64,000 nucleotides of DNA from a bacterium. GTDB taxonomy: Bacteria; Pseudomonadota; Gammaproteobacteria; Burkholderiales; Burkholderiaceae_C. The position numbers and the translations under genes were made by a program. The notes below the pieces were generated by a model. The model was given only the letters and a program-made list of their open reading frames with translations. It was not told the origin of the DNA and did not search any database. Where the stretch lies: contig JAVBXK010000060.1 of assembly GCA_030824555.1 (NCBI GenBank), positions 1-64,000 on the forward strand, in the 5' to 3' direction. Below are positions 26,826-36,247 of the stretch, piece after piece (within the stretch, counting starts at the first letter, position 1; each line of letters begins with the position of its first letter).

Positions 26826-27818
26826 ATGAAATTGAAGTTTGTTCTGGCCAGCGCACTGCTGGCAATCGGTGCCAGCGCGTTTGCACAACCCGTGGTCATC
26901 AAATTCAGCCACGTGGTGGCGGCCGACACGCCCAAGGGCAAGGCGTCCGAGTTCTTTGCCAAGAAGGCCGCCGAGCTGACCAAAGGCGCCGTGAAGGTGG
27001 AGGTGTACGCCAACTCCGCCCTGTACAAAGACAAAGAAGAAATGGAAGCGCTGCAGATCGGTTCCGTGCAGATGCTGGCACCTTCGCTGGCCAAGTTCGG
27101 TCCGCTGGGCGTAAAAGAGTTCGAGTCGTTCGACTTCCCGTTCATGTTTGACGACTTTGCCGAGTTGCACAAGGTCACCCAGGGGCCGGTGGGTGCCGCG
27201 CTGCTGGCCAAGCTGGAACCCAAAGGCATCAAGGGCCTGGCTTACTGGGACAACGGTTTCAAGTCGTTCTCGGCCAACTTCTCCATCAAGGCCCCTGCTG
27301 ACCTGAAGGGCAAGAAGCTGCGCATTCAGTCGTCCAAGGTGTTGGAGGAGCAAATTCGCTCCATCGGCGGCATTCCACAGGTCATGGCCTTCTCCGAGGT
27401 GTACCAGGCGCTGCAAACCGGGGTGGTCGATGGCACTGAAAACCCCATTTCCAACTTCTACACCCAGAAGATGCACGAGGTGCAAAAGCACCTGACGCTG
27501 ACCAACCACGGTTACCTGGGTTACGCCGTCATCGTGAACAAGAAGTTCTGGGACGGCCTGGCCGCACCCGTTCGCACGCAGCTTGAGCAGGCCATGAAAG
27601 AAGCCACGGTTTACGCCAACAAAATTGCCCAGGAAGAAAACGACATGTCGCTGGAAGGCGTGAAGAAGTCGGGCAAAACCACGGTGTACGCACCCACCAA
27701 GGAAGAGCGCGACGCGTTCAAGAAGGCCATGGCACCCGTGCACACCAAGATGGCTGATCGCGTGGGCAAAGAAACCCTGCAAATGTTCTACAAAGAAACC
27801 GGCTTCAACCCCAACTGA
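26826..27818 (+). CDS. dctP: TRAP transporter C4-dicarboxylate receptor DctP
   Basis: Main periplasmic receptor of the TRAP importer for C4-dicarboxylates such as malate, succinate and fumarate. 330 residues, with a Sec signal peptide cleaved near SAFAQ. It carries FSHVVAADTPKGKASEFF, YWDNGFKSFSANF, LRIQSSKVLEEQIRSIG with the conserved substrate Arg, and VVDGTENPISNF. GGAGAC precedes the ATG at 26826; the longer open frame is non-homologous. A hairpin follows it before dctQ, which would allow more receptor than permease to be made. Confidence 0.93.
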   Translation: MKLKFVLASALLAIGASAFAQPVVIKFSHVVAADTPKGKASEFFAKKAAELTKGAVKVEVYANSALYKDKEEMEALQIGSVQMLAPSLAKFGPLGVKEFESFDFPFMFDDFAELHKVTQGPVGAALLAKLEPKGIKGLAYWDNGFKSFSANFSIKAPADLKGKKLRIQSSKVLEEQIRSIGGIPQVMAFSEVYQALQTGVVDGTENPISNFYTQKMHEVQKHLTLTNHGYLGYAVIVNKKFWDGLAAPVRTQLEQAMKEATVYANKIAQEENDMSLEGVKKSGKTTVYAPTKEERDAFKKAMAPVHTKMADRVGKETLQMFYKETGFNPN

Positions 27819-27823
27819 AGCCA

Positions 27824-27850
27824 CGGGGGCCTGCAATGGGCCCCCGCTTT
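27824..27850 (+). terminator. dctP-dctQ intercistronic hairpin (attenuator)
   Basis: Perfect 8-base stem CGGGGGCC and GGCCCCCG with a 7-base loop, followed by CTTT. It lies 5 bases after the dctP stop inside the dctPQM operon; partial termination there would favour the receptor over the permeases. Confidence 0.7.
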
Positions 27851-27962
27851 GAAGGTCTGACAAATGGCCCACCCAGTGCACTGTGGGCCGCTGTCGGGCG
27901 GGGCTGCCCATCCTGGGTGGCCGTGATGTCATACCCAACCGGTACTTAACTAGGTACTCATC

Positions 27963-28670
27963 ATGAAAATTCTGGATCACCTGGAGGAATGGCTTGTCAC
28001 CTTCCTCATGGGGGCGGCAACGCTCATCATTTTTGTATCGGTCGTACACCGATATGCCGCTGGCCTGAGCATTCCCGGCCTGCAGGACTGGCTGCTGTCC
28101 ATCAATCTGACGTGGGCGCAAGAGCTGACCATCATCATGTTTGTGTGGATGGCCAAGTTCGGTGCCGCCTACGGTGTGCGCACCGGCATCCACGTTGGGG
28201 TCGATGTGCTCATCAACCGTCTGGATGCGGGCATGCGGGCCAAGTTCATCGTTTTTGGCCTGGCCGCAGGTGCGTTGTTCACCGCGATCGTGGCCACGTT
28301 GGGCGGCGGTTTTGTGTGGGAAAACGGCGCACACCATTACATCTTCAACCTGTTGGGCAAGTCGGTCGATGGCATTCCGGAAGGCCCCACCACCCCTGAC
28401 CTGGAATGGCCCACCTGGATCGTCTACAGCGCCATCCCGCTGGGCACCAGCCTGATGTGTTTCCGCTTTTTGCAGGTGCTGGTCGGCTTTGTCAAAACAG
28501 GCGAACTGCCTCACCACGACCACGGCCATGTGGACGGCCTGGAAGACGAGGTGCCTGTGGATGTGGACGTGTACGCCATGCCCGACAACCTGCACGCGCA
28601 TGACCTGAAGCACGCCCAGTTGGGCGATGTCGCAGCGCCTAACCAATCGACCAAGGGGCAGCCCAAATGA
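27963..28670 (+). CDS. dctQ: TRAP transporter small permease DctQ
   Basis: Small membrane subunit, 235 residues, four membrane helices (about residues 12-32, 54-75, 92-115 and 155-180). The conserved TWAQELTIIMFVWMAKFGAAYGVR segment matches the DctQ signature (WxxE/xxFxWxxxxGA). The C-terminal tail is long, His- and Asp-rich (HHDHGHVDGLEDE), unlike the short tail of most DctQ; function of the tail is unknown. Its stop overlaps the dctM ATG by four bases. Confidence 0.9.
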   Translation: MKILDHLEEWLVTFLMGAATLIIFVSVVHRYAAGLSIPGLQDWLLSINLTWAQELTIIMFVWMAKFGAAYGVRTGIHVGVDVLINRLDAGMRAKFIVFGLAAGALFTAIVATLGGGFVWENGAHHYIFNLLGKSVDGIPEGPTTPDLEWPTWIVYSAIPLGTSLMCFRFLQVLVGFVKTGELPHHDHGHVDGLEDEVPVDVDVYAMPDNLHAHDLKHAQLGDVAAPNQSTKGQPK

Positions 28671-29950
28671 ACGCCGCCATCATTTTCTGTCTGTTGCTGG
28701 TGCTCATGCTCACCGGCATGCCCATCTCCATTTCGCTGGGTCTGACCGTACTGACCTTCCTGTTCGGGTTCACACAGGTGCCGCTGGAATCGGTGGCCCT
28801 GAAGCTGTTCACCGGGATCGAGAAGTTCGAGATCATGGCCATCCCGTTCTTCATCCTGGCGGGCAACTTCCTGACCCACGGTGGGGTGGCGCGGCGCATG
28901 ATCAACTTTGCGGCCAGCATGGTCGGTCATTGGTACGGCGGCCTGGGGCTGGGTGGTGTGCTGGCCTGTGCGTTGTTTGCAGCGGTATCGGGCTCCAGCC
29001 CCGCTACGGTGGTGGCCATTGGCTCCATTCTGCTGCCCGCCATGGTCAAGGCTGGGTTCCCCCGCAGCTTTGGCGCAGGTGTGATCACCACGTCAGGCGC
29101 GTTGGGTATCCTGATCCCCCCTTCCATCGTGATGGTGATGTATTCGGTGGCCACCAACACGTCGGTGGGCGCGCTGTTCATGGCAGGTGTGGTCCCCGGC
29201 ATTGCCCTGGCAGGCGTGCTGGCTGGCGTGACTTGGTACCGCGCCAAGAAGTACGACTACCCCCGCCTGCCCAAAGCCACCTGGGGTGAACGCCTCAAGG
29301 CATTCAAGGCATCGGCATGGGGTCTGTTGCTGATCGTGATCGTGATGGGCGGTATTTACACCGGCATGTTCACGCCCACTGAAGCTGCGGCCATGAGTGC
29401 GGTCTATGCCTTCATCGTGGCGGTGTTCGTCTACAAGGACATGGGCTTGAAAGACGTGCCCCGCGTGCTGCTGAACTCGGCCAACATGTCTGCCATGCTG
29501 CTGTACATCATCACCAACGCGGTGCTGTTCAGCTTCATCATGACCAACGAGAACATCCCGCAGTCGCTGGCTGACTGGATGCTGGGCAACGGATTGGGCA
29601 TGATCACGTTCCTGCTGGCCGTCAACGTGATTTTGCTGCTGGCCGGCAACTTCATGGAGCCGTCGAGCATCGTGCTGATCTTTGCGCCCATCCTGTTCCC
29701 GGTGGCCATCAAGCTGGGCATCGACCCGGTGCACTTCGGCATCATCATGGTGGTGAACATGGAGGTGGGCATGTGCCACCCGCCAGTGGGGCTGAACCTG
29801 TATGTGGCGTCGGGCATCACCAAAATGGGCATCACCGAACTGACCGTGGCGGTGTGGCCGTGGTTGCTGTCGATGTTGGGCTTCCTGGCCGTGGTGACTT
29901 ACTGGCCTGGCCTGTCGCTGTGGTTCCCCCGCATGCTGGGCATGATGTGA
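28667..29950 (+). CDS. dctM: TRAP transporter large permease DctM
   Basis: Large transport subunit, 427 residues, about 12 membrane helices, moving the dicarboxylate with sodium. Landmarks: TGMPISISLGL at the start, IPFFILAGNFL, FAAVSGSSPATVVAIGSILLP (the conserved SGSSxAt motif), GILIPPSIVMV, GMFTPTEAAAMSA and NLYVASGI near the end. Length and motifs fit DctM throughout. It ends the operon and is followed by a strong hairpin terminator. Confidence 0.94.
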   Translation: MNAAIIFCLLLVLMLTGMPISISLGLTVLTFLFGFTQVPLESVALKLFTGIEKFEIMAIPFFILAGNFLTHGGVARRMINFAASMVGHWYGGLGLGGVLACALFAAVSGSSPATVVAIGSILLPAMVKAGFPRSFGAGVITTSGALGILIPPSIVMVMYSVATNTSVGALFMAGVVPGIALAGVLAGVTWYRAKKYDYPRLPKATWGERLKAFKASAWGLLLIVIVMGGIYTGMFTPTEAAAMSAVYAFIVAVFVYKDMGLKDVPRVLLNSANMSAMLLYIITNAVLFSFIMTNENIPQSLADWMLGNGLGMITFLLAVNVILLLAGNFMEPSSIVLIFAPILFPVAIKLGIDPVHFGIIMVVNMEVGMCHPPVGLNLYVASGITKMGITELTVAVWPWLLSMLGFLAVVTYWPGLSLWFPRMLGMM

Positions 29951-30016
29951 CGCTGGTGGCAACCGCTTTGGCGGTTGCCACCAGACACCGGGTTTCCAGC
30001 GGATTCACATGTCACT

Positions 30017-30066
30017 GTCTGAAACAGAAAAAGGCTGCCTGCGGGCAGCCTTTTTCTGTTTCAGAC
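30017..30066. terminator. perfect bidirectional intrinsic terminator
   Basis: Perfect inverted repeat with 23-base arms and a TGCG loop: arms run GTCTGAAACAGAAAAAGGCTGCC outward, so each strand has a GC stem followed by a T-run (CTTTTTC). It separates dctM from the convergent Bug receptor gene and would stop transcription both ways. Confidence 0.93.
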
Positions 30067-30078
30067 CCTCGAGGGTGG

Positions 30079-31074
30079 TCAATCGGCAAACTTGCCAGCC
30101 GCTTCGATCACGGGTTTGAGTTTGGTAATTTCTGCGGCCACGAAGGCTTTGTGGTTATCACGTTCAATGCGCTTGTCAGTCACGACAATCGCACCGAGCC
30201 CTTCCTGCTTTTTGATGAAGTCGGGGTCTTTCAGGGCGACCTTGAGTGCGGCATTGATGGTTTTCAGAACGGCTTCGGGTGTGCCCTTGGGTGCATACAT
30301 GCCATGCCAGATGGTGAGGTCAAAACCTTTCAACCCCATTTCCTGCAAGGTGGGGTAGTCCTTCAGCAATTTGTGGCCACTCAGGGGTTTGGCTGTGGTC
30401 ACGGCAAACGCCTTGACCCTGCCCGCTTCGATCTGGCTGGTGGTGTTGGTGGTTTGGTCGCACATCACATCGACCTGCCCGCCAATCAGATTGGTCATGG
30501 CTGGCGCCGTGCCACCAAACGGGATGGTGGTCATGGATTCGGTCAGTTTGACAGCCGATTGCCACATCAGACCGCAGATATGCGAGGCCGAACCCAAGCC
30601 CGCGTGCGCAATGTTCAGCTTGCCTGCATTGGCGCGAATGTGGTTTTCAAAGTCGCGGTAGGTGTTGGCCTGCAGCTGGGGCTTGCCCAGCAAGGTCATG
30701 GGCACTTCGTTGACCAGGCCCAGGTACTCGAAGTCTTCCAGGGGCTTGAACGGCAGTTTGCGGTAGAGCGCCGGACTGGATGCCATGCCGATGTGCCACA
30801 GGAGCAGGGTGTGCCCGTCCGGCTTGGCCTTGGCTACCTTGTTTGCGCCAATGGTGCCGCCCGCGCCTGCGGCGTTTTCGACGGTGATGCTGACCCCGCC
30901 AAGTGGTTTGCGCATGGCTTCGGCCAAATCCCGCGCGACGCGGTCCGTGGGGCCGCCCGCAGCAAACGGCACCACGATGCTGATGGGTTTACCCGCAGGG
31001 AAATCCTGGGCAAAGGCGGTGACCGTACCTGTCAAGATGCCAATGGCCAGTGCCAACGATGTCAGTTGTTTCAT
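30079..31074 (-). CDS. Bug-family (TctC-like) periplasmic solute receptor
   Basis: 331-residue receptor with a Sec signal peptide (cleavage after AFAQ). Typical Bug features: ISIVVPFAAGGPTDRVAR near residue 32, VENAAGAGGTIGANKVAKAKPDG, and IPFGGTAPAMTNLIGGQVDVMCDQ. No TctA/TctB permease genes are adjacent, so it is an orphan receptor like most of the many Bug paralogues in Bordetella and Comamonadaceae; ligand unknown. Expressed alone on the minus strand, ending at the shared terminator. Confidence 0.9.
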   Translation of the reverse strand: MKQLTSLALAIGILTGTVTAFAQDFPAGKPISIVVPFAAGGPTDRVARDLAEAMRKPLGGVSITVENAAGAGGTIGANKVAKAKPDGHTLLLWHIGMASSPALYRKLPFKPLEDFEYLGLVNEVPMTLLGKPQLQANTYRDFENHIRANAGKLNIAHAGLGSASHICGLMWQSAVKLTESMTTIPFGGTAPAMTNLIGGQVDVMCDQTTNTTSQIEAGRVKAFAVTTAKPLSGHKLLKDYPTLQEMGLKGFDLTIWHGMYAPKGTPEAVLKTINAALKVALKDPDFIKKQEGLGAIVVTDKRIERDNHKAFVAAEITKLKPVIEAAGKFAD

Positions 31075-31228
31075 GTTGTCTCCGATGTGATGAACACATC
31101 AACCATGCTAGGAGAGGTGACTGCGTTCGGAATCAAGGCAAACACTTAGACGGCTGGCAGGGATTACCCTTGGTTGTGCCGCTGCCGCTGCCGCGGGATG
31201 GCGAATGGGCGGCGCGAGCGTCAGACCA

Positions 31229-31912
31229 TCAAAACAGACTGGCCAGCAGGAAGATGGATGTGCCCCACATCATCAGTGCCACCAGACCGTCCAGCCAGCG
31301 CCACAGTGTGGCCGACCCCAAGCGGCGGCCCAGCCAGAACACGGCCACACCCAACGCCAGAAACCACACCGTGGACCCCACTGCAGCACCCAGGCCGAAC
31401 ACCGTGTTGCCGGGCGTACCATAGGCCAGCGATGCGGTGCCGATCAGCACGGCGGTGTCCAGCCAGGCATGCGGGTTCAACCACGAAAAAGCCAGTGCAG
31501 ACAGCACAGCCTGGCGGCGGCTGATGCCGGGTGTGGTGGGTTGATCGGCGAGTGTCTGGCTGTGTTCGGGTTGATCGGCTGGCACCGTGAGCACGGTCAG
31601 GGTGACGGGGTGCAGGCAGCGGCGGGCGGCCTCCCAGCCGTACGCCGCCAGAAACAGCACGCCTGCGCCCACGAGCGCACCTTGCAGCTTGTCTGACAGG
31701 CCACCCAGTTGCGCCAGCCCCAGCACGCCCAGGGCAATCAGCAGCACGTCGGCCACGATGCACACAGCCACGGTCAGCCACACGTGCTGGCGTTGCAACC
31801 CCATGCGCAACACGTGTGCGTTTTGCGGGCCAATGGCCATGATCAGCGACAGGCTCAGCACCATGCCGGCAGTGAAAGTGGGGCCGAAAACGGGCAGAGT
31901 GAGGGCGTTCAT
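31229..31912 (-). CDS. argO: LysE-family amino-acid exporter, ArgO-like
   Basis: Inner-membrane exporter of basic amino acids (arginine, lysine), 227 residues with six likely helices. The N-terminal motif FTAGMVLSLSLIMAIGPQNAHVLRMGL is the family signature; the SWLNPHAWLDTAVLIG segment in the second half is also conserved. Around residues 85-130 there is a longer polar loop than in E. coli ArgO. Divergent from an ArgP-type regulator with a dyad in between, the classic argO/argP arrangement. Confidence 0.9.
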   Translation of the reverse strand: MNALTLPVFGPTFTAGMVLSLSLIMAIGPQNAHVLRMGLQRQHVWLTVAVCIVADVLLIALGVLGLAQLGGLSDKLQGALVGAGVLFLAAYGWEAARRCLHPVTLTVLTVPADQPEHSQTLADQPTTPGISRRQAVLSALAFSWLNPHAWLDTAVLIGTASLAYGTPGNTVFGLGAAVGSTVWFLALGVAVFWLGRRLGSATLWRWLDGLVALMMWGTSIFLLASLF

Positions 31913-31985
31913 GGTGGTGGTGTGCGGTGGGGTGACAGGTGTGTCGATGGCGCCGAGTATGGTCTGTAAGCGCTTTGAATTAAAA

Positions 31986-32008
31986 TGAATTGACTTGAAC
32001 TCAATTCA
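31986..32008. promoter_or_regulatory. dyad in the argO-argP intergenic region
   Basis: Perfect 8-base arms TGAATTGA and TCAATTCA separated by CTTGAAC, in an AT-rich stretch just upstream of argP. A T-N11-A-like dyad at this place fits a LysR-type ArgP site controlling argO and argP itself. Confidence 0.7.
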
Positions 32009-32036
32009 ATTAATAAATTCTTGATTAAAAGGCCAC

Positions 32037-32957
32037 ATGTTCGATGCACGTCAGCTCGATGCACTGGCCGCTGTGGCCGAGCAGGGCAGTTTTTTGGCCG
32101 CAGCGCAGACGTTGAACGTGACGCTGGCGGCGGTGTCGCTGCGCATCAAGTCGCTTGAGCAGGCGCTGGGTCAGCGTTTGCTGGTGCGAGGCAAAACCGT
32201 GCGGGCCACGGCGGCTGGGCAGGCATTGCTGACCCACGTGCGGCAGGTGCGCCTGATGGAGGCCGATTTGCTCAAGGGCCTGAACCGGGGTGGTGGCGAG
32301 GGTGCAGACCCGTGGCAGACGTTGAGCGTGGCGATCAATGCAGATTCGATGGCCAGCTGGTTTCTGCCGGGGGTCGCTCCGTTGCTGGCGGCACAGCGCT
32401 TGCTGCTGGACATCGTGCTCGACGACCAGGATCACACCCACGATGCGTTGAAAAGCGGCGATGTGCTGGGCTGTGTCACCACGCTGTCTCAGGCCATGCG
32501 TGGTTGCGTGGCCGAGCCGCTGGGCACCATGCGCTACCGGTGTGTGGGGGCCGCTTCACTGCTGGAGGCGGTGCAGGCCCCCGGTGGTGGCTTGTCAGTT
32601 CATCGGCTGCTGGCCAAACCTGCGGTCATTTTCAACCGGAAAGACGGGTTGCAGGATGCCTTCCTGCTGCAGCATTTCGGGCTGAAACAACCGGCCTACC
32701 CAAGGCACTTTGCCCCTGCGGTAGACGGGTTTGAAATGGCGATCGAGCTGGGGCTGGGGTGGGGCATGGTGCCCGACCAGCACCTGACGGCCCGGGCGGC
32801 ACAACCCGGTCGGCCACCGTTGCTGGAGCTGTTGCCCGGTGCTGCCGTGGACGTGACGCTGTACTGGCAGCACTGGGAGCGTGAAGCCCCGTCCGCCCGA
32901 CGGTTGACCGATGCCGTCAAAGCTGCAGCCAATCGATACTTGATTCAAGTAACGTAG
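32037..32957 (+). CDS. argP: LysR-family regulator ArgP
   Basis: Regulator of arginine/lysine export, 306 residues. The opening MFDARQLDALAAVAEQGSFLAAAQTLNVTLAAVSLRIKSLEQALGQ is the ArgP type of LysR HTH. The start codon ATG at 32037 follows a TTAAAAGG stretch. The effector domain has TLSVAINADSMASWFLPG, the ArgP-specific NADSxATWFLP motif. It is divergent from argO, which it is expected to activate when basic amino acids accumulate. Confidence 0.92.
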   Translation: MFDARQLDALAAVAEQGSFLAAAQTLNVTLAAVSLRIKSLEQALGQRLLVRGKTVRATAAGQALLTHVRQVRLMEADLLKGLNRGGGEGADPWQTLSVAINADSMASWFLPGVAPLLAAQRLLLDIVLDDQDHTHDALKSGDVLGCVTTLSQAMRGCVAEPLGTMRYRCVGAASLLEAVQAPGGGLSVHRLLAKPAVIFNRKDGLQDAFLLQHFGLKQPAYPRHFAPAVDGFEMAIELGLGWGMVPDQHLTARAAQPGRPPLLELLPGAAVDVTLYWQHWEREAPSARRLTDAVKAAANRYLIQVT

Positions 32958-33007
32958 CTAAAAGCTGTTTATTGGTAAGCGATGAAGGCCAAAAACATTG
33001 TTAAAAC
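32954..33007 (+). repeat. interspersed AT-rich element, copy 5 (intergenic)
   Basis: GTAGCTAAAAGCTGTTTATTGG, then AAGCGATGAAGGCCAAAAACATT and TTAAAAC. It overlaps the last bases of argP, including its stop, and runs into the hairpin of the shared terminator. Confidence 0.65.
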
Positions 33008-33036
33008 GGGGCTGACTGGCCCAGTCAAACCCGTTC
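33006..33036. terminator. shared terminator of argP and the PsiF gene
   Basis: Hairpin ACGGG-GC-TGACT around GGCCC, then AGTCA-AA-CCCGT. On the minus strand it is followed by TTTTAA, a good intrinsic terminator for the PsiF-repeat gene; on the plus strand by TCTTCG, weaker, for argP. Confidence 0.75.
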
Positions 33037-33066
33037 TTCGCTGGGGTTGACCCGCCGAAGGTGTGC

Positions 33067-33372
33067 TCAGCCTTTCAGGCAAGAGCTCATGAACGCCTTG
33101 CGTTCGTCACCCTTCAACTCTTTCTTGCCTGCATCGGCATTGCAGGTTTTCATTTTGTTCTGCTGAGCGGTTTTGCCATCTGCAGGGGCCTCGGCCTTGG
33201 CGCTCAGGCATTCTTTCATGAAGGCCTTGCGTTCGTCCCCTTTCAGTTCTTTCTTGCCTGCATCGGCGTTGCAGGTTTTCATCTTGCTTTGCTGGGCAGT
33301 GGGTTCGGCCGCGAAAGCGGTGCCGGTGGCCAGTGCAAGGCCCAGGGCCAGGGTGGATGCAAGTTTGATCAT
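33067..33372 (-). CDS. PsiF-repeat periplasmic protein
   Basis: Small exported protein of 101 residues. After a signal peptide (cleavage after AFAA) there are two near-identical repeats of about 34 residues, each with KMKTCNADAGKKELKGDERKAFM and a second Cys (KECL, SSCL), as in E. coli PsiF (phosphate-starvation-inducible family, Pfam psiF_repeat). The conserved Cys pair per repeat suggests a disulfide in the periplasm. Function is unknown for the family. Transcribed alone, opposite to argS, ATG at 33372 just after the weak GAGGAC site. Confidence 0.85.
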   Translation of the reverse strand: MIKLASTLALGLALATGTAFAAEPTAQQSKMKTCNADAGKKELKGDERKAFMKECLSAKAEAPADGKTAQQNKMKTCNADAGKKELKGDERKAFMSSCLKG

Positions 33373-33604
33373 GTGGAAGAGTCCTCTGAGCTCGTTGATG
33401 GGGTGCGCAGGCCCGGTCTGCAGGCCGCGTGCACATTGTGCGCTGCTGACTGTGACCATCCAAGTGGCGGTTTGCGCAGTTGTGAACAAATGCAACATCG
33501 CGCCGCCGTGCCGCAACACCTTTGGCCACGCCGTGCGGGCTGCGGGCTCCCCGTCTGCGTGGCCCCTTGGCCGGGCGTGGCCGGTGGGCACCTAAAATCG
33601 GCCC

Positions 33605-35314
33605 ATGCTCCAAATCAAACAAGACCTGCTGGCCGCACTGGCCACAGAACTCGACAAACTCGCTCCCGGTTCGGCCGACAAGGCCATTTTCGAATCGCCC
33701 AAGGTGGCCGCGCACGGTGACTTTGCCACCACCGCAGCCATGCAACTGGCCAAACCCCTCAAGCAAAACCCACGTCAGGTGGCGGAAGCGTTGTGCACCG
33801 CACTGCGCGCCACACCGGTTTTCAACCAGTGGGTCGATGTGCTGGACATTGCTGGGCCGGGCTTCATCAACTTCAAACTGAAGGCGGCAGCCAAACAGGC
33901 CATCGTGCACGAGGTGCTGGCGCAAGGCCAGGCGTTCGGTACGCAAGCGGCCACCGGGCAGCGTGTGCTGGTTGAGTTTGTGTCGGCCAACCCCACCGGT
34001 CCGCTGCACGTGGGCCACGGCCGACAGGCCGCTTTGGGCGATGCCATTTGCAACCTGTTTGCCACCCAGGGCTGGAGCGTGCACCGCGAGTTCTACTACA
34101 ACGACGCGGGCGTGCAAATCCAAACCCTGGCCCACAGCACCCAGTTGCGCGCCAAAGGCTTCAAGCCCGGTGACGACTGCTGGCCCACCGATCCGGCCAA
34201 CCCTGCCAGCAAAGCCTTCTACAACGGCGACTACATCCAGGACATTGCCAACGACTTTCTGGCGAAGGAGACGGTCAAGGCCGATGACCGCGAGTTCACC
34301 GCCAGCGGCGATGTGGACGACCTGGACGGCATCCGCCAGTTCGCCGTGGCCTACCTGCGCCACGAGCAAGATTTGGACTTGAAGGCCTTTGAGGTCAAGT
34401 TCGACCACTACTACCTGGAGTCCAGCCTGTACACCAGTGGGCGTGTCGAGTCCGCCGTGGCCAAGCTGGTGGCTGCGGGCAAAACCTACGAGCAAGACGG
34501 TGCGCTTTGGTTGAAAAGCACCGACTACGGCGACGACAAAGACCGCGTCATGCGTAAAAAAGACGGCACCTTCACCTACTTCGTGCCCGACGTGGCATAC
34601 CACATTGCCAAGTGGGAGCGCGGCTTCACCAAGGTGGTCAACATCCAGGGCATGGACCACCACGGTACCATCGCCCGCGTGCGTGCAGGCCTGCAGGCGG
34701 CCGATGTGGGCATTCCCCAGGGCTACCCCGACTACGTGCTGCACACCATGGTGCGCGTGGTGCGCGGGGGTGAAGAGGTCAAAATTTCCAAGCGGGCGGG
34801 CAGCTACGTCACGCTGCGCGACCTGATCGAGTGGACCAGCAAAGACGCGGTGCGTTTCTTTTTGCTGAGCCGCAAGCCCGACACCGAATACACCTTTGAC
34901 GTGGACCTGGCCGTGGCGCAGAACAACGACAACCCGGTTTACTACGTTCAGTACGCCCATGCCCGCATCTGCTCTGTGCTGGCGGCCTGGGCCGACAAAG
35001 ACGGTGGCCAAGTAGCCAGCCTGGCCAAGGTGGACCTGTCGCCACTCGATGGCCCGCAGGCTGCAGCGCTGATGCTCAAGCTGGCGCAGTACCCCGCCAT
35101 GCTGACGGCGGCAGCAAAAGACAATGCGCCGCACGACATCACGTTCTACCTGCGGGAACTGGCCTCCAGTTATCACAGCTATTACGATGCCGAGCGCATC
35201 CTGGTGGACGATGTACAGGTCAAGCAGGCCCGCCTGGCGCTGGTGGCTGCCACCGCCCGGGTGCTGGCCAATGGCTTGGCTGTGCTGGGCGTGAGTGCGC
35301 CCAGCCGCATGTGA
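33605..35314 (+). CDS. argS: arginyl-tRNA synthetase
   Basis: Class I synthetase charging tRNA-Arg, essential, cytoplasmic. 569 residues. The N-terminal Add-1 domain (1-115) is followed by [13 protein letters not shown], where the HIGH motif reads HVGH (135-138), and by KISKRAG (393-397) in place of KMSKS, the usual ArgS form. The C-terminal helical anticodon domain contains [12 protein letters not shown] and ends with the normal ALxLLGVxxPxRM motif ([12 protein letters not shown]). Nothing abnormal. Confidence 0.97.
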   Translation: MLQIKQDLLAALATELDKLAPGSADKAIFESPKVAAHGDFATTAAMQLAKPLKQNPRQVAEALCTALRATPVFNQWVDVLDIAGPGFINFKLKAAAKQAIVHEVLAQGQAFGTQAATGQRVLVEFVSANPTGPLHVGHGRQAALGDAICNLFATQGWSVHREFYYNDAGVQIQTLAHSTQLRAKGFKPGDDCWPTDPANPASKAFYNGDYIQDIANDFLAKETVKADDREFTASGDVDDLDGIRQFAVAYLRHEQDLDLKAFEVKFDHYYLESSLYTSGRVESAVAKLVAAGKTYEQDGALWLKSTDYGDDKDRVMRKKDGTFTYFVPDVAYHIAKWERGFTKVVNIQGMDHHGTIARVRAGLQAADVGIPQGYPDYVLHTMVRVVRGGEEVKISKRAGSYVTLRDLIEWTSKDAVRFFLLSRKPDTEYTFDVDLAVAQNNDNPVYYVQYAHARICSVLAAWADKDGGQVASLAKVDLSPLDGPQAAALMLKLAQYPAMLTAAAKDNAPHDITFYLRELASSYHSYYDAERILVDDVQVKQARLALVAATARVLANGLAVLGVSAPSRM

Positions 35315-35402
35315 CCATGCAGGCCACCGTGTGCACATTTGTTCAGGGTGGCGGGTCAAGCCTCTTTTTCAACGTTCCGATCACAGTCGCAAGGGTCAAT
35401 CC

Positions 35403-36143
35403 ATGACACATTCATCACGGCACAACCAGCATGGGGGCACACTGCTCGGGTTCATCCTGGGTGCGCTGGTGGGCCTTGCGGGTGCGCTGGCTGTGGCTGT
35501 GTATGTCACGAAAGTGCCGGTGCCGTTTGTGGACCGCGTGATTTCCCGCAAGGCATCGGAAGACGCTGTGGAGGCCGAGCGCAACAAGAACTGGAACCCC
35601 AACGCCATGCTGGGCGGCAAGCAGACCAAACCATCGGATGTCCCGCCCGCAGCCAAGACTGACGAACCCAGCGCACCAGCTGTGGCCGATGCGCCCAAGG
35701 GCAAAAAACAGGTGGCTGAAGAGGTCAAGGCCGCTGCAGCCAAGTCAGATGCCGCAGCCAAACCGCCAGCCGAAGCGGCTGTGGACCCCAAAGGCAAGGT
35801 GTATTCGTCGGATCCGCTGGGTGACCTGGCGCAGACCAAGGCGGGAGGCAAGTCGGTCAGCACGACCAAGGCGCCGGCCGAGCCTGTCACCGCCACGGCG
35901 GCCGAGCCGTTCACATTCTTTGTGCAGGTGGGGGCGTTCCGCACGCCCGAAGATGCGCAGGCTCAGCGCGCCAAGCTGGCGCTGATGGGGTTGGATGCCA
36001 AGGTGTCCGAGCGCGAACAATCGGGCCGAACCGTGTACCGCGTACGCTTGGGGCCCTACGAACGCATTTCCGATGCCGAAAAAATGAAAGAAGACCTGCA
36101 GCCCAGCGGCCTCGAAACCGCGTTGGTGCGCGTCCAGCGCTGA
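35403..36143 (+). CDS. SPOR-domain protein, FtsN-like
   Basis: 246-residue inner-membrane protein. One helix at about residues 14-33 (LLGFILGALVGLAGALAVAVYV), a long Ala/Lys/Pro-rich periplasmic linker, and a C-terminal SPOR domain (about 172-246: FFVQVGAFRTPEDAQAQRAKL ... YRVRLGPYERISDAEKMKEDL), which binds denuded peptidoglycan at division sites. Located between argS and dsbA, an arrangement usual in Burkholderiales. The opening is close to FtsN of beta-proteobacteria, but the family is loose. Confidence 0.85.
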   Translation: MTHSSRHNQHGGTLLGFILGALVGLAGALAVAVYVTKVPVPFVDRVISRKASEDAVEAERNKNWNPNAMLGGKQTKPSDVPPAAKTDEPSAPAVADAPKGKKQVAEEVKAAAAKSDAAAKPPAEAAVDPKGKVYSSDPLGDLAQTKAGGKSVSTTKAPAEPVTATAAEPFTFFVQVGAFRTPEDAQAQRAKLALMGLDAKVSEREQSGRTVYRVRLGPYERISDAEKMKEDLQPSGLETALVRVQR

Positions 36144-36247
36144 TGCCTGCCGCGTGGCCTGGTTGCAGCTGCAGACGTCTTTTCCCATGGGCGTGGAACT
36201 AAATACGCCACGCCCGACACAGACCCCCTCACAAGGAGTGATTCAAG

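Noticed and set aside
33107-35359. Open frame of 750 codons antisense to argS
   Set aside because: Shadow of argS, and it overlaps the PsiF gene in another frame.
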